A stretch of 64,000 bases of DNA. It comes from Tanytarsus gracilentus. Taxonomy: Eukaryota > Arthropoda > Insecta > Diptera > Chironomidae. This document shows, piece after piece, positions 12,491 to 25,359 of the stretch. The stretch lies in NCBI GenBank assembly GCA_038502055.1, contig JAXRKN010000045.1:9909501-9973500 (forward strand), written 5' to 3'. A program made the position numbers and the translations under genes. Under the pieces are notes generated by a model that was not told the DNA's origin, searched no databases, and worked only from the letters and a program-made list of their open reading frames with translations. Every line of letters starts with the position of its first letter. The stretch's first letter is position 1.

Positions 12491-14510
12491 TTTTAAAAGA
12501 TTGATTTTTTTGTTCAAATTTTTTACAAGTTCAAAACTCACTTCAAATGTCAAAACTGAAAGGGTGAATCTTGAAGATGCAGATAATACATTTTTACTCC
12601 ATCTTAAAATTCATGATTGTCGTCCCTTTTCTCCCTAACTCTCGCTCTCTCAAGCGACACCATCAACATTTAAGAAAGGCTAAGTAGATCTGGAGCTCCA
12701 AGTGTGTTTATAAGGATAAAGAATTCTCCAAATAATCTCTCACATTTCTTTATGTGAGTTGGAGATGTCAGGGAGAGAATAATTTATGTACAAACTAAAC
12801 TTTAAATTGAAAATCCAAACCCCTTTTTTAATCGAACATCGCAAAAACTTAAAGTCACTCCCACAACTCTTCCGAAAAAGATATTTTTCAATAAATCTCA
12901 GCATGTGCAAAAAAATGTTTTTAAATTAAATTTCCCCTTGCAAATTGACATATGGCGTGACTCATCTACCCTTGAGCTGAAAAATGAAACGTTTAAGAAT
13001 CTCTCGAGAGGACATTAAATCCCATCTATCGACATCCAATGCGATTTTTGTAAATAATATTTTGATATAGCTTCGAGTGTTTGTTTCGCACTAATGGTTG
13101 CGGTTTGTGTCAGATCGACAACTAAACCCATTTCCTCCTCAATATTTTCCACTTCGCTTAAATTGCTTCGTGGAACTTAGAATAGTTATTTTTCATGATT
13201 TATTCATCGCTCTTTTCCCCAAGCGTGTGCATGTGAATTGTCAAAAGAGAGACATTTAACTTTCCGCTTAAGGGGGGAAACGATGCGTGCCGACATTAAT
13301 GTAAATTCAAGTTTATCACATTCGGTTTAGTTTTTCGCCGTCGAAATCGACAAATGAAAAGCGGAGATAGGAAATTTTCATATTTTCCTTTTGTCTCACA
13401 TTGTGTGCCCTGAAAGAAGGAATTTGTATTACGTGACATTTTCCGTAAATTGCGGTAGATTTATGTGAATAAATGTCGTCGTTCGATAAAGAAATTCTAT
13501 AGTTGAATTTCAACGAGTGAGAATGAGGAATGTGGTGGAATTTTTTTGAAATTTAAAATGACAAAAATTTTAGAAATATTTTTTATGCTTTAAAATTTTT
13601 TATTTCGAGTGTTATCAAAATTTTTTAAAAATTCCCATTCCCTTGGCAATAAATCCTTCTTTAAATGAGAAACCGAATTTATTGAAGCACCTTAAAGTAT
13701 TCCACTCATTTCACATGATAACACTCATCATTGGCGTTCATTGGGACTGAATTTATTGGATGCTATGAATATTAATTGAATAAAGTGAAATAATTTAAAT
13801 TTATATGTGTCACATGAGGAATTAAAATGAAAAATTACTCAGGGAAAATTTTTCTCTTCTAATCGATGACAAAATTAAAATGCAAATCATAAAATGAGGA
13901 AAATATCGTTAACTGTTTCGACAATAAAAATTACATTTTCTTCTTCCACAAAACCCGTCAAACTTTGTCAGAAAAGAGTGGATAAAAAAAATTTCATTTG
14001 GATTGTAAACAAATTCGAGCGAGAAAGTCGTAAAAAATTGAGGAAAAATTATTGTCATAAATCTCGTAAAAAATAAAGTCATAAATCCTTTTGAAACTTT
14101 AGTTATTCGTCAGCACTTCTCTCTATTCACCAATAAAGCATAAAACAAAAGACATTTATTGCGTGTTGATACACGAGAGCATTAAAATCCAACCTCAGAA
14201 AAAAAGATGGAGATTTGCAAAAAATAATAAATTTATTCGGCGATAAAAGCCTGCAATAAATGTTTTTGTATAGAAAATGTTGTAATAATAATGATGTTGT
14301 TAAACGATTATTTGCTGTTTTCTGAGAAAATTACTCACTGAATATGAAAATGTGAGTGTGAAAAATTTAAACTTTTGAAATTAATAGTTTAAATTAAAAT
14401 TTCCTGGAACTGCTTTCAGGTATTTTTTAATTCATGCTGAATTTATTGAATTTTTTCAACATAATTTTTAAATTGAAATTGAAATTTTAATTCTTATTTA
14501 GAAAATTTAA

Positions 14511-14521
14511 GGTTAGAATCC
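14511..14521 (+). repeat. Dispersed B-box-like motif, degenerate copy
   Basis: GGTTAGAATCC followed by TAAAAA. There is one change from the core (C to A at the fifth position), and the same CCTAAA right flank as the other copies. Confidence 0.45.
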
Positions 14522-15422
14522 TAAAAATTAATATTTATGGGATTTCAGCATTGAATCTTTTTTGCATTAAATTTTAAACTTTAATTAAATTAAATGTGAT
14601 TAATTTTTTTTAAAGCTTACACAAAAATTATGACTTTTTATAGATTTTCGCCTGTTCATGTTCACACAAATGATTGTAAAATTCTGACCGAAGGAAGTGA
14701 CAGGAAATTTATTTATGGAAAGTCCTTTTGATTTATTTCGCACGCCATCATAAATTTTCTCCTTCGTGTATTTCAATTATGCACAACGTGCATGTGGAAT
14801 TGTAGGTGAAGTGAAATAAAAATTGCAATTTAATTTCATTAACAGTTAAAATGATAAAAAATTTCCTCATTATAAGAGAGAAGAAAATTGAATGTGTAGG
14901 ATGTGCGCCTGCATGAGCACGTATTCATGCATAAATTTTATTTTTATCCTCTCAAGCATGACTTTTTTAGGGACATCCGGGTGGCTGCAGAAAAAAAGGG
15001 GAGCGCAATAGATAAAATTATTTGAAAGCGCACACATCGAGTCCAGGATCTGTTTATGCATCGATAAAATTACAATAGCAAGCAATAAATATTCATTGGC
15101 TCCGCATTTCGCACGTAAAATTTATTCATTGATTCTCATTTTCATCCCTCATCATTGGACATGATATGATGGCTTGTCGTCGACTGTCCTAAGTGAAATC
15201 CTTTAAAATAGATAATAAAATTTATTTCCAACTTGATGGATGTCGACGATCCCTTTTTTCCTATCCTTTAATATTATTTCTTTTGATGTCGGCAAGAGTC
15301 TTGTATGTGGCATTTATATTCAAATCCCATGGTCAGCTTAACCCGCATTATTATTATTGTTGTATCCCTTTCGCATGTGTCCACATATCCATAAAATGGT
15401 TATTAGATTAAAGTCGAGTGTC

Positions 15423-16469
15423 GGTCACCGAGCCCACAGAATATTCTGCAGAATTTATACAGAATTTTCTGCAGAATTTCTGCAGAATTTGGCATAATTT
15501 CTGCAGAATTTCTGCATAATTTCTGCAGAATATTTTTCTGCAAAATTTCATACAGAAAATTTTCTGCATAATATTCTGCAGAAAAAATACTCTGCAGAAT
15601 ATTTTCTGCAGAATTTCATGCAGAATATATTCTGTAGGATTTTCTGCAGAAAAATGCTATTATGCACAATTTTATACAGAAAATTCTACATATTAAATAT
15701 ACATGAAAAATATTTTTTATTTCATAATATTTTAAACATTATTTTGAACATCTATGAGTGATATATTTTTAAATTGCTTGTGAAATTTGCAAATTTTATG
15801 ATATCTAACATGTAAGCATATCATCTGAAATTGGAATTTTAGTTTTGCAGGGTCTTTTTTGATAAAGCACTTTTGTAAAAATATTTGAGGTATCCTAAAA
15901 CTTTTTGTAAAAGGGAAATCGTATTACAGTGCCTGAAAGATCAGAGTGATGATGAATGTTGCCAAATAAAGTTTAAAAATTGACAAGAAAGTTACTGTCC
16001 GTAGTAGCTACAAATTCCAATTTCAGGTGCTATGCTTACAAGTTAGATATCATTTGCAAATTTCACAAGCAATTCAAAGAATATCACTCACAGATGTTCA
16101 AAATAATGTTTAGAATATTATGAATAATAGTTATAATAAAAAATATTTTTCATGTATATTTGATATGTAGAATATTCTATATAAAATTCTGCATAATAGT
16201 ATTTTTCTGCAGAAAATCCTACAGAATATATTCTGCATGAAATACTGCAGAAAGTTTTCTGCAGAATTTTCTGTAGGATTTTCTGCAGAATATTCTGCAG
16301 AGTATTTTTTCTGCAGAATATTATGCAGAAAATTTTCTGTATGAAATTCTGCAGAAAAAAATTCTGTAGAAATTATGCAGAAATTCTGCAGAAATTATGC
16401 CAAATTCTGCAGAAATTCTGCAGAAAATTCTGTATAAATTCTGCAGAATATTCTGTGGGCTCGGTGACC
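15423..16469. mobile_element. Foldback element with ~430-bp inverted arms made of TTCTGCAGAA units
   Basis: The two ends are perfect complements (GGTCACCGAGCCCACAGAAT and its complement). The inverted arms run from 15423 to about 15843 and from about 16018 to 16469, around a unique spacer of roughly 170 bases. The outer part of each arm is a dense array of the self-complementary decamer TTCTGCAGAA and variants; the inner part is ordinary AT-rich sequence that also pairs between arms. The 9-mer ATTAAAGTC flanks the element at 15407-15415 and 16477-16485, a few bases outside the arms. It could be a 9-bp target duplication, as in Mutator-like (MULE) elements; that family assignment is inference. 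A 75-codon frame on the minus strand at 16321-16548 merely reads the repeat. Confidence 0.85.
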
Positions 16470-16926
16470 AAGTCCCATTAAAGTCATTGATGGCCAGAAA
16501 AGGAGCCTTCTGAGGGTCTTTGAACAAACTGACGATAATAAATCTCATTATCTCTCCATCTATGTCTAAAAAATAATAATTTCCCGATTTAATTCAATTA
16601 TTTTCTTCATTCCTTTATCTAGTTGCTGTATGAGAAGTGAATTGATGTAGGTTTAATGTTGTAATATTTCATAGATGCTGAGGGATTTTCCATTGTTTTT
16701 AATCAAATTATTATTAAATTTCCATGTGATCCTCATATGTGCATACCTGAGCAGCTTAACACTGAAACTCAATCAATTTGCATCAGTTTATTTGAAAATA
16801 TTAACTATTTTAAGAGTTGATGGATTTTTTCTAATTGGAGGCTAAAAACTTGCGTTTATCATCAAAATTTGTATATTCAACCTATAAATAAAATTTGAAT
16901 AAATTCGTTGAATCTAATTTGCAAAA

Positions 16927-16937
16927 GGTTCGAATCC
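16927..16937 (+). repeat. Dispersed B-box-like motif, exact copy
   Basis: GGTTCGAATCC inside AAAAGGTTCGAATCCTAAAA. No tRNA structure surrounds it. A weaker relative, GAGTTCAAATCC, follows at 17015-17026. Confidence 0.6.
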
Positions 16938-17542
16938 TAAAATTAAAAATTTTCTCGATTATCATGCGTAAATCCAATTTTTTTTACTTAAAATTTTTTT
17001 TTATGATTTTTAAAGAGTTCAAATCCTTAAATTTCTTATTTTTTTATCAACCCTTTTTTTACCCGATCAACAAATTTACATTCTAAGCAACAACTTCCGT
17101 CTGTCTGATTGCGTGTCTCATCCAATTTACAAAGCAAAAATTCCTCTATTTGGCACCTGATCTACCTCTAGAGTGGCTTTATTGCTCTCATTATTTAATT
17201 CCACCCTTCGCTTACTTCCGTCCTTCTTGCATATCTTGTACATTCGTCACTTCGAGTTACTGCAAACAGTGTTTTTCTATAAAAATGCCATCAGACACGT
17301 TCTTTTAAAGGAGAAAGGGAAGAGAAAATGGAAAATTCGATCAATGGCAGGTATCATTAATCAAAGAGAGAGACTGTGGTGCAGTGTAACGATTAGAAAT
17401 GGCAATATCACTGTGCATGAAGCATAAAGCGAAAAGCATTCGATGGAATGAAATCAAATATTTGTCACTGAGCTCACACGGAGCAGCAGCAGTGTGAATA
17501 AAAGTCTCTCGAGTCGACGTTGGAGGTGCCATAAAAACTATC

Positions 17543-17559
17543 GTGTGTGTGTGTGTGTG
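17543..17559. repeat. GT dinucleotide repeat
   Basis: Eight and a half GT units without interruption. Confidence 0.9.
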
Positions 17560-18449
17560 CGAGGGTGACAAAAGTGACATGAAAAATGACTGTGTGACTG
17601 AAAGCGTGAAAGAGAGAGTCTGGTATGTACACTTTTTTTGGGGTAGAGGGTAAAGATTGAAGGCACACAATAACAAGTCATACGAGGGAAACACTAAAAA
17701 AATTATTCAATATCAGTTCGACAGTTTTCTCTCTCCACACACTTCATAGATGTTTTTATTGCCATAAATTTACTCTTCTATCGACAGTATTGATTTTTTG
17801 ATTGCCAACTCGATACTGTGAGTGTGTGCATGTTATTTAGAGATGAGCGCGGACTAAAAGCTATAAGCCAGCTCTGACATATCAATAGACAACCGCTCGA
17901 TTGAGATTGCTGGAGCTTTTTTGTGTGTGGAGATGGGGAAAAGTCTTATTCTCGTATATTTGCTGTCATGATGACGGAAGTCAGAGCGTGATATCGTAAA
18001 AGTCAATTTTTATTTGACTCTCAATAAAATTGTTTAGTGCTAAAGGAAATGTTGAGTGATATCGAGGGAATTCAGATATGGATGAGATGAAGAATTGAGT
18101 CAATGACCTTTTTATTAAATATTATTTGATATTTTTGAGCAAAAAAGTTTGTTAGATTTTTCTTGAGAAATTAAAGGATTTAAATTTCATTTTCAACTTT
18201 GTTCTAAAATTTGGGATTTAAAATTTTCTTATACTTCACAAGTGCAATTTTAAGGTCATTCTTTCTCTTTGATAGTTGGTAAATCTTTTAATTAAAGAAA
18301 TTTTCGTCTAACGATGAGGAGTTCCAATTTTTAAATTTAATTACTGTACATTTGTTTTAAATTTAAACTTCCTCAAATTAAGAATTCTTACTTTAATTTC
18401 AAAAAACTGAGAATTATTTTTAACTTGTCAAAAAAAATCAAAAGTCTTA

Positions 18450-19254
18450 GGATTAAAGGCCCCAATTTCGATCATTTTTGCAAAATTCAATGAAATTGTG
18501 AAGAATTTTGCACCTTTTTTGGCAAGGAATAATTAAGGTTGAAATTTCAGAACAGTGCTTTGTTCTTCTTCTTTAATTTGAGATATTTTATTTAATTTTT
18601 GAGCAACCCTTTCATAGCTAAAATCATTGAAATGTTTCCGACCTAATCTCGATCACAAGATTCCTAAGTTCGTGTTACACCACTTCATAATTTTTTCGCT
18701 GTTTTAAGCATGTCTTAGGCTGACTCTTGACATTTTTAAACTTTTTAAAGAATATTTCTCATTAAAAGTTCCTTTTTTGAAGAATTCATGAAGAGTGGGA
18801 AAAAAATTAATTCTAAAATTTTCAAAGACTACTTTCTTCATTCTCTTGATCGAATTTGAGACAGAAAGTGATCGGACAAAAGTTGTGAGTTTAAGAGCAT
18901 TTTTAGACTACAAAGTAACTGAAATTTGAAATTCTTTGATGCTTGAAAGATGCATTAGAGTCTCTAGTTCACGTTAAAAATTACATCAGCACGACAAGAA
19001 AAGCCATAGAGTCATTTTGAACATCATTAATGTGATGGTTACATTTGTATGGGTAAATTTGTTTGGGTTATTATAAGCATGAGACATGCTTGAAAAATTT
19101 TAAAAAAATTATTTTTTGATACTGCAAAAGTTTGACTATATCTCAGAATTTTTTCAGAATTTTTGGAGTTAAGGAAACGTGAAAAATTAAGTAAAACAAA
19201 AGTGATCGAAATTGGGGTGTTGAATTTAGTGATTGAAATTGGGGCCTTTAATCC
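18450..19254. mobile_element. TA-flanked TIR element (MITE-like, ~805 bp)
   Basis: The terminal inverted repeats at 18450-18474 and 19230-19254 pair at 24 of 25 positions (outer end GGATTAAAGGCCCC). Each is bordered by TA (18448-18449, 19255-19256), the target of Tc1/mariner-type and PIF-type insertion. A subterminal copy of the inner TIR phrase GATCGAAATTGGGG lies at 19203. The interior has no transposase frame, so the element is non-autonomous. Family assignment is inference from TA only. Confidence 0.75.
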
Positions 19255-19843
19255 TAATTAAAATTTTAAACACATTTTTTTGCAAATTGATCCAAATAAT
19301 CTTCAATTGTACCAAACCTAACAAACGCCTCCCACTTACAATATGACAAAACTCATTCGAAAAGAATCACTTTGACATTAAACTCCCAATGATAAATCGC
19401 TTACTATTCTCTACACATCAAAACTTCTCCCCTTAACTAAGCAGAAAAAAGTTATTTTCATTCAACCTTCATATTTTTTCGTTAGCGACTCGTTTGTGAT
19501 TGCAAAAATGTCATAAACGACAGAGTGAATGGTGGCATTAAAAGAAGTGAATGAGGAATTAATTAAATCTGCTTATTCCTCTTCCTTCCTTTTTGCTTTT
19601 TTGCTTAGTAATGTTCGCTTTTATCCATTCACTTTTTTAGCTTTCACGTGTGCTAAAACATTGAAAGAAAATTAATTGATTCATTTTGATTATTTTTATC
19701 TGATGACAGGAAATTATGGATCGAGATTATGGTGTTGATGGAGATTATTAAGGGGAAAAGATGTCAATGAAATGAAATGAGGTGGAAAAAGCTATTAAAA
19801 AGAAAAATATTTTAATTGGATAAAAGATTGAGTAGAAATTTAA

Positions 19844-19854
19844 GGTTCGAATCC
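19844..19854 (+). repeat. Dispersed B-box-like motif, exact copy
   Basis: GGTTCGAATCC inside TTAAGGTTCGAATCCTAAAA. No A box or cloverleaf is present upstream. Confidence 0.6.
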
Positions 19855-20231
19855 TAAAAAGTTGAAAATATTTGACCGTTTATTGTATAATTTTTTCTTT
19901 TTAAAGAATTTCCCGACAGTTTAATTATTTTTTTTTGAAAATTTTAATAAATTTCACTTTTTTAACGTCATACAATAAAATATTTTTGTTTTAAATCAAT
20001 GAAATTAAATGTTCACTATCATTTTTCCTCACATACCTTTTTTTTCCTCCCACCATCATCTGATGCCACTCCAAAGTAATGATGATGATGATAATTTTCT
20101 CTCTTAATTAACCTTCTTCCCTTTTTTGTTCTTTTCGCGCATATCGATTAAATAAGAGAGAGAAAACTTTTTTCATTCACTCGCATAATTTTCATATCTT
20201 CTTCTTAACGCAATGCCGCTCTTTACAATTT

Positions 20232-20277
20232 CCTTCCGCTTTTTTGCCTTTTTTTCTATGTAAAAAAAAGCGGAAGG
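20232..20277. repeat. Hairpin with 14-bp perfect stem
   Basis: CCTTCCGCTTTTTT at 20232-20245 pairs perfectly with 20264-20277 across an 18-base loop. It is isolated, without a gene end nearby to call it a terminator. It could be a small RNA hairpin or a chance palindrome. Confidence 0.6.
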
Positions 20278-20742
20278 GACGAGCGTGATAATTATTTTTG
20301 TTCGTCTCATCTTTTTCTCTCGGAGTAAAACGACAAAGCAATTAAACGATATTCACTTTTTTAATTTTCCATTAAAGCAAATTAGTTGAGCGAGCACGAC
20401 GAGTGGGATGAGAAAGGGAAATATGCTAATCTAACTCTCCGATTTAATTACATCTCCGGATGCTATTTTTGTATACTTGTAATATATATTATAATTAGAG
20501 AGAGTTAATTTGAATCTTGATACTCGGCAATTTTTTTACTCGAGGTTTGATGGGGTTGATTGGAGGGTGATGAACTGCCCTTGCGGGGTTTCACAATTTA
20601 AAAGGTTGAAATATTTCGATAAAGTTTTTAATTAAATTGGTTTTTTTTTGTTAGAAATGTTTGCAACTCCGAAATTCATTAAAATATTGTTAACATGAAC
20701 CAAAATGAAAATTTATAAAAATTGAAAATTCGAAATATTAAT

Positions 20743-20753
20743 GGTTCAAATCC
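20743..20753 (+). repeat. Dispersed B-box-like motif, CpG-decayed copy
   Basis: GGTTCAAATCC followed by TAAAC. It has the single CG-to-CA change also seen at 9272. Confidence 0.5.
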
Positions 20754-23128
20754 TAAACGAATTAAATTTCTTCAATATCCCGAAATATGTTTTTACTTTT
20801 CATTAAAAAACTAAAAAGCCATCAAGCATAATTTAAAACCATCCCAATCCTCTCCTTAATTTTTTTTCAGTCACACTTCATTCTAAAGTCTTCCAAGAAG
20901 ATGCAACAACACGAGATAATAAAAGGTTTATTTTTAAACACTTCTCCTTCCCTCATCCAGACTCACTTTCTACAATATTTTTCCTCACTCATTCTAATGC
21001 ATTTAAAAAAGGGTTCATGTCGTCCCGTGTCGGTGTCAGCCCCCATTTAATTGGCGAGAAATTAGATTATAACACTTTTATCACGCGACACTTCGGGGGA
21101 AATGATGATGGCATACATGTGCAAATTAATAAATAGTTAATTGGTAAATGATAAATCCTGGAATTTCCCTCGCGGTAAACAAACATTTAAGAGATTAAAT
21201 GCGATTTTTGGGGGTGAAATGTAAATGGAAATTAAATCAACAATCGCCAATTAGTTAAATGGCAATGTACAAGTTGCTCTATCGAGTTTAATGGTCGTAA
21301 ATTTTATTTTGTGAGTAAACTAGGGTTGAGAATTTTTGTTTTTCAAATTTTAAAAGTCCGTTAAATTATTACAGCTATGATTTTTTTGTTTACCTCGCCA
21401 TCGCACCCAAAAAAAGTTAAGTTTATGCAGTTAAACTGTCTGATATTGTAGCGAATTATGTAAATTTATTAAATTGCACTTTACACCACCCGATGCCGCA
21501 TAACAAAACATCATCAAGTCGCCGCGATGTCGGTGCACGCAAATTTTTTTCCTCTCTTCTCCTATAAATATTTATTGCAAACGGCTTTCGTGGAAAAAAG
21601 CAGCGAGAAAAAAAAGTTTCAACAACATTTTACATGTTTATTCAGCATTATATTGCTGCTCTGTGCACATCGAATGCATGTTCGTATGGAGGTAAAAGTT
21701 TCTCACGTAGCTCTCTCTCGCTCGTATAATGCTTTTCTTTTCAATGTGGAAGCTAAATGAAATGGATTTTTATGTGTCAAGTTGGTTGTTTCCTTCAGCT
21801 TATCCTGTTGCCATCGCAATTTATATCGTGTGAGAGACAAATTGTCGACTGACGGTGGTAATAAATGTGGAGGCGAAGGTGGGTGGCAACATGAAAGGTG
21901 TTTAAAAGTTTTTTTACTCTCGTCGTAATTACAATAATCCAGTTAAAAGAGAAGTGTCGATGAATTTAATTTTATTCATACGACAGTTACGAAGAAAATG
22001 TTGAACATGTCGATTCGCGGCTATCGATAAGGGTCTATGGCTCTTGGTGTGATGTAAATGACTGGTGTTTAAAAGCGGCAATCATAGTTGCGCCATTACT
22101 ACGTAGTGTATGTCCTTTAAATAACATGTTATTTTAACACTTAACTAACATGCCATGCCACAGCGTTTTGGACACTTTTGTGGCTTTTTAATTTTTCATG
22201 TATGTACAAGAGCGATAGAGAAAATACTTTTTGTTGCACGACATCCCGTCGTGTGCGTATCACATGGTGAATATGGAAAAAAATACATTTCCAGTTCAAC
22301 AAAAAGTCCTTTTGGGAAGGAAAAGTCAAGTTGCAGTAAAATATCCCGTCGAATGTTTCACTTAACGAAAAACATTCAAAGTGAACATAATAAAACATTG
22401 AGAAGATGAAAACATTGAAAAAATAAATATTAAAACATTAGATTTAATGAATGACCGATAACAAAATTTAAAGCTTTCATTAAAAGCAAAATTATAAGCA
22501 CATTTTACGTAAATTCTATTGAAATTCATTTAATCGGTTTTTGATCAAAAAATTTACTACTTATTAATAAAATAAAATTCCGAATTTTTAGTGAAATTTT
22601 TTAAATAATTTAATTAAAAAAATAAAAATTAAGGAGATTTTTAATTCAAAAAAATTCTTCCTGCTTTATTAAATTTACCTGTTTCTTTAAACTTTTTTAT
22701 TTTTTCTGGTTGCAAATTGCAATGACTTAAATCTTACCATGTTTCGCTTTCAAATCTGTTTCAATTTAGAAGTGTTCATAATCTCTTTCTTTTTTTCAGC
22801 GACCAATTTAATCACAGAAATAAATATCTTTTTCAATTTGCTTTTCTTAAACTGCGTAAAAAAGTATATCGACCAAAATGAAATCATTCGAATGATTACA
22901 ATGAATTACTTGAAATTAAAAAAAGAGTTAATACCACTTCAGGGTTAACAAAGTCGAATTGGGTACGTTATCAATTTTCGGATAATAAACTGGATTTTGC
23001 GACTCTTGTAGTTTTCATGACCGTCCTCAATTAAAAAAAATGTTTTAAAAATTTAATAAATTTAATTTATTAAAAATCTTAAAATCTGCTACAAAAAAAT
23101 AAAATGGTTTAAAAAGGCAAAAAAGATA

Positions 23129-23200
23129 TGCCGTGACCAGGAGTCGAACCTGGGTTATTACGGCCACAACGTAATGTCCTAACCACTAGACGATCACGGC
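23129..23200 (-). tRNA. tRNA-His (GTG)
   Basis: Read on the minus strand, it gives a full cloverleaf: acceptor GCCGTGA pairing with TCACGGC, D arm with AGTGGTTA, anticodon loop holding GTG (positions complementary to CAC at 23166-23168), and T arm CCAGG-TTCGACT-CCTGG. The discriminator base is A, and the CCA is not encoded, as expected in eukaryotes. A run of six T follows about ten bases downstream on the same strand and would terminate RNA polymerase III. It delivers histidine to the ribosome. No intron is visible. Confidence 0.95.
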
Positions 23201-25323
23201 GTATCAACGTCGCTATAGAGCTCCATTGAATGATGAGTGAGCTTGGCAAAATGCGTTATATAAATGTGTTTGAATGCTACATATGAATGCTTATTGTTTC
23301 GTGGATGTTTCTGTGTAGGCAATAGAATGAGTCTTTGAAGATGAACAATCATGCGGAGGGCTCGCAAGAAAAATCAAAAACTTTTTAAGATGTAATATTT
23401 TAAATATTGGTTAAAAATTTAGAGAAATTTAGTGTTAAAAAAATTAGGTCACCTAAAATTGCATGAAAAATTAAAATTGGTCAATTAAAATCAAAATTTT
23501 AATCATCAACAGACAAAATTATCACTAGTTGACAAAAAAATTAATATTCACAGCTTCGCGCGTAATCTTCGCATATTTATTTTTATAAATATATTTTTTA
23601 ATCTCGGAAAAAACTTATTTCCATCTGAATTACGTACAAACACGTCAGTAAATACCAGTTTGAAGAGAACAAAAAAATAATCGTAATAAAATTGTGTGCG
23701 GCACATAACAAGCCCCCTGATTAAATATTTTCTTTAATTCACACACTCGCTGATTTAATATTTTTGAGTGTAGTCGAAAACGCCTCCAATAATCGTCATA
23801 TATGTAAATACAGCAGAGTGAGCGCTCGCCGACCCTTCTGAACTTTGGATTATCGGACGCAATAAATTTTCAGAGTCAATTGACAGTTATCACCACCTCA
23901 GGTTTTATTTCTTGCGGGTCTAGATTTTTTGGCAATAAAAATTTATTTCGCTGGTTATCAGGAACAACTTTTTATTTTTATGACTGAAAGGTGAAAAGTT
24001 CACTGGATTATTCGAAAATTTTTGCAGACAAAATTTATTATAGCAAAAAATTGTAAATTCAACATTTTGTCTAAAAAATGATAAATCAATACTTTTTTAA
24101 TCATCAACATGTCGAAGAAGAAGATTCTCAATAAAATGTTTGTTGAGAATTTGTTGATCAAGTTTTTCACCAAATGTTACATTCGAATGGCATGATGCGG
24201 TTGAATGCTATCAAAAAAACTGTCAATAGATTCCTGAGAAAGTCGTCAACAAAAATTTAATATTTTTATGGCAAAACAGATTTATGGTAAAATAAGAAGA
24301 GTGATGAGATTTTATTTTAAAATTAGAGTTTGAACCTAAAAATATTTAACATGACAAATTAATGTAAAAATTTAAATATAACTTTAATGTTCAAATTTTT
24401 TTTGTAGGAGTCTCTAAACTTCTTCTTCTATAATTATTTTTAAAATAAATAATTTAATTAATGGAAATTCCAAAAATAGCAATCAGTGTTTTTTTAAAAC
24501 TCACTCTCGTTAATTATAGAATGGAAATTTTTCAATTTTTTCTTATCAACACGAAACTCTCCAATTAAATTGCTATAAAGATTGCACATTTATGTGTCTG
24601 ACAGTTGTGTCACAATAAAAACACCTAATCACCAAAGAAATGGCGATATAATTTTGATAAATTTACAACAGACAATAATTATAAATATTTTTTTATCACA
24701 AATCCACATGAGAGCGATTAATTACACTATAATTACCTGAGAAGTAGCGTGCATCCCATAAAAATGCTTTCCACGTGCACGTTTTTTGTCAACTCTCACT
24801 TGCGTCTTTGAATGTTATCGCGACTTATCATAAAATCCTCAAACTATCAAAAAAAATAGTGTTGATTAGTCGACTGGGTTTGTTTGTGTACACACAACAC
24901 ATTTAGTGATTTATTATCATGTAAAAAAATAATTTTGAACGGAATTGACTACCGAGAGATTGTATTTGTGATATATTCGCTTATTTTCCATCTTTTCTAC
25001 ATTCACGAGAGTGCCATACGAACGTGTAGCGTGAAATAAAAAAGAACTTTTTCAGTCTTTCAAACTCTCTCGTTTCATTCAGACTTTTTATTACGAAATC
25101 TCTTCTTGCGTGAACGGATAATAAAATCTTTTTAATTATCATTCTTTTTCGGTGTTATATAAAAGTGCAACTTGTGTCGTTTTAAAGCGAAGAAAAAAAA
25201 GTTTTTCAATTTTTCCTTTTCGTGCAGAAAATTTTCTTTACATAATTATCGTGAAAAGTTGCAGCAGCATTAAAAACTTTTACCATTCGCATCACATCAG
25301 TGAAATTAGCTTGAGTCAAAAAA
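23201..25323. other. Upstream region of hexokinase; no separate gene
   Basis: No convincing ORF. A degenerate B-box-like motif (GAGTTTGAACC) is at 24326-24336. The last few hundred bases before the first hexokinase ATG at 25324 should contain the promoter and 5' leader of the distal isoform; I see no clear TATA box that fixes a start site. Confidence 0.5.
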
Positions 25324-25359
25324 ATGTCGGAAAAGCCAGCATCAAAAGCGACCGATAAA
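25324..25359 (+). CDS. Hexokinase alternative first exon A (distal)
   Basis: ATG at 25324 in a good insect start context (AAAAATG), twelve codons (MSEKPASKATDK), then the donor GTAAGT in phase 0. Joining it to the common exon at 32173 (IREACKE...) keeps the frame. The intron would be 6.8 kb. It is inferred from phase, start context and donor quality; no transcript is available. It would give the most upstream promoter of the gene. Confidence 0.6.

Larger units (their letters stand above)
8478..15422. other. Non-coding AT-rich region, no gene seen
   Basis: Nothing here supports a protein or RNA gene; the ORFs (up to 85 codons) are of AT-rich composition without domains. It contains two degenerate B-box-like motifs (9272, 14511) and a weak 53-bp tandem repeat (12298-12490). 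Confidence 0.65.
16470..18449. other. Non-coding region, no gene seen
   Basis: The longest frame, 117 codons on the minus strand (17341-17694), crosses a GT microsatellite and gives a low-complexity protein rich in His, Thr and Ser; I do not accept it. Two B-box-like motifs lie at 16927 and 17016, and a GT repeat at 17543. Confidence 0.6.
19255..23128. other. Non-coding AT-rich region, no gene seen
   Basis: The ORFs are up to 85 codons long without domains or splice context; overlapping frames on both strands at 22141-22409 look like chance. It contains two B-box-like motifs (19844, 20743) and a hairpin (20232). Confidence 0.6.

Noticed and set aside
15423..16469. CRISPR-like array of short repeats
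   Set aside because: The repeats are palindromic units without regular spacers, in a eukaryotic sequence; it is a foldback element.
16321..16548. Minus-strand ORF with repeated FCRIS motifs
   Set aside because: It only translates the TTCTGCAGAA array of the foldback element.
17341..17694. 117-codon minus-strand ORF
   Set aside because: It crosses a GT microsatellite, is low-complexity and has no domain or exon context.
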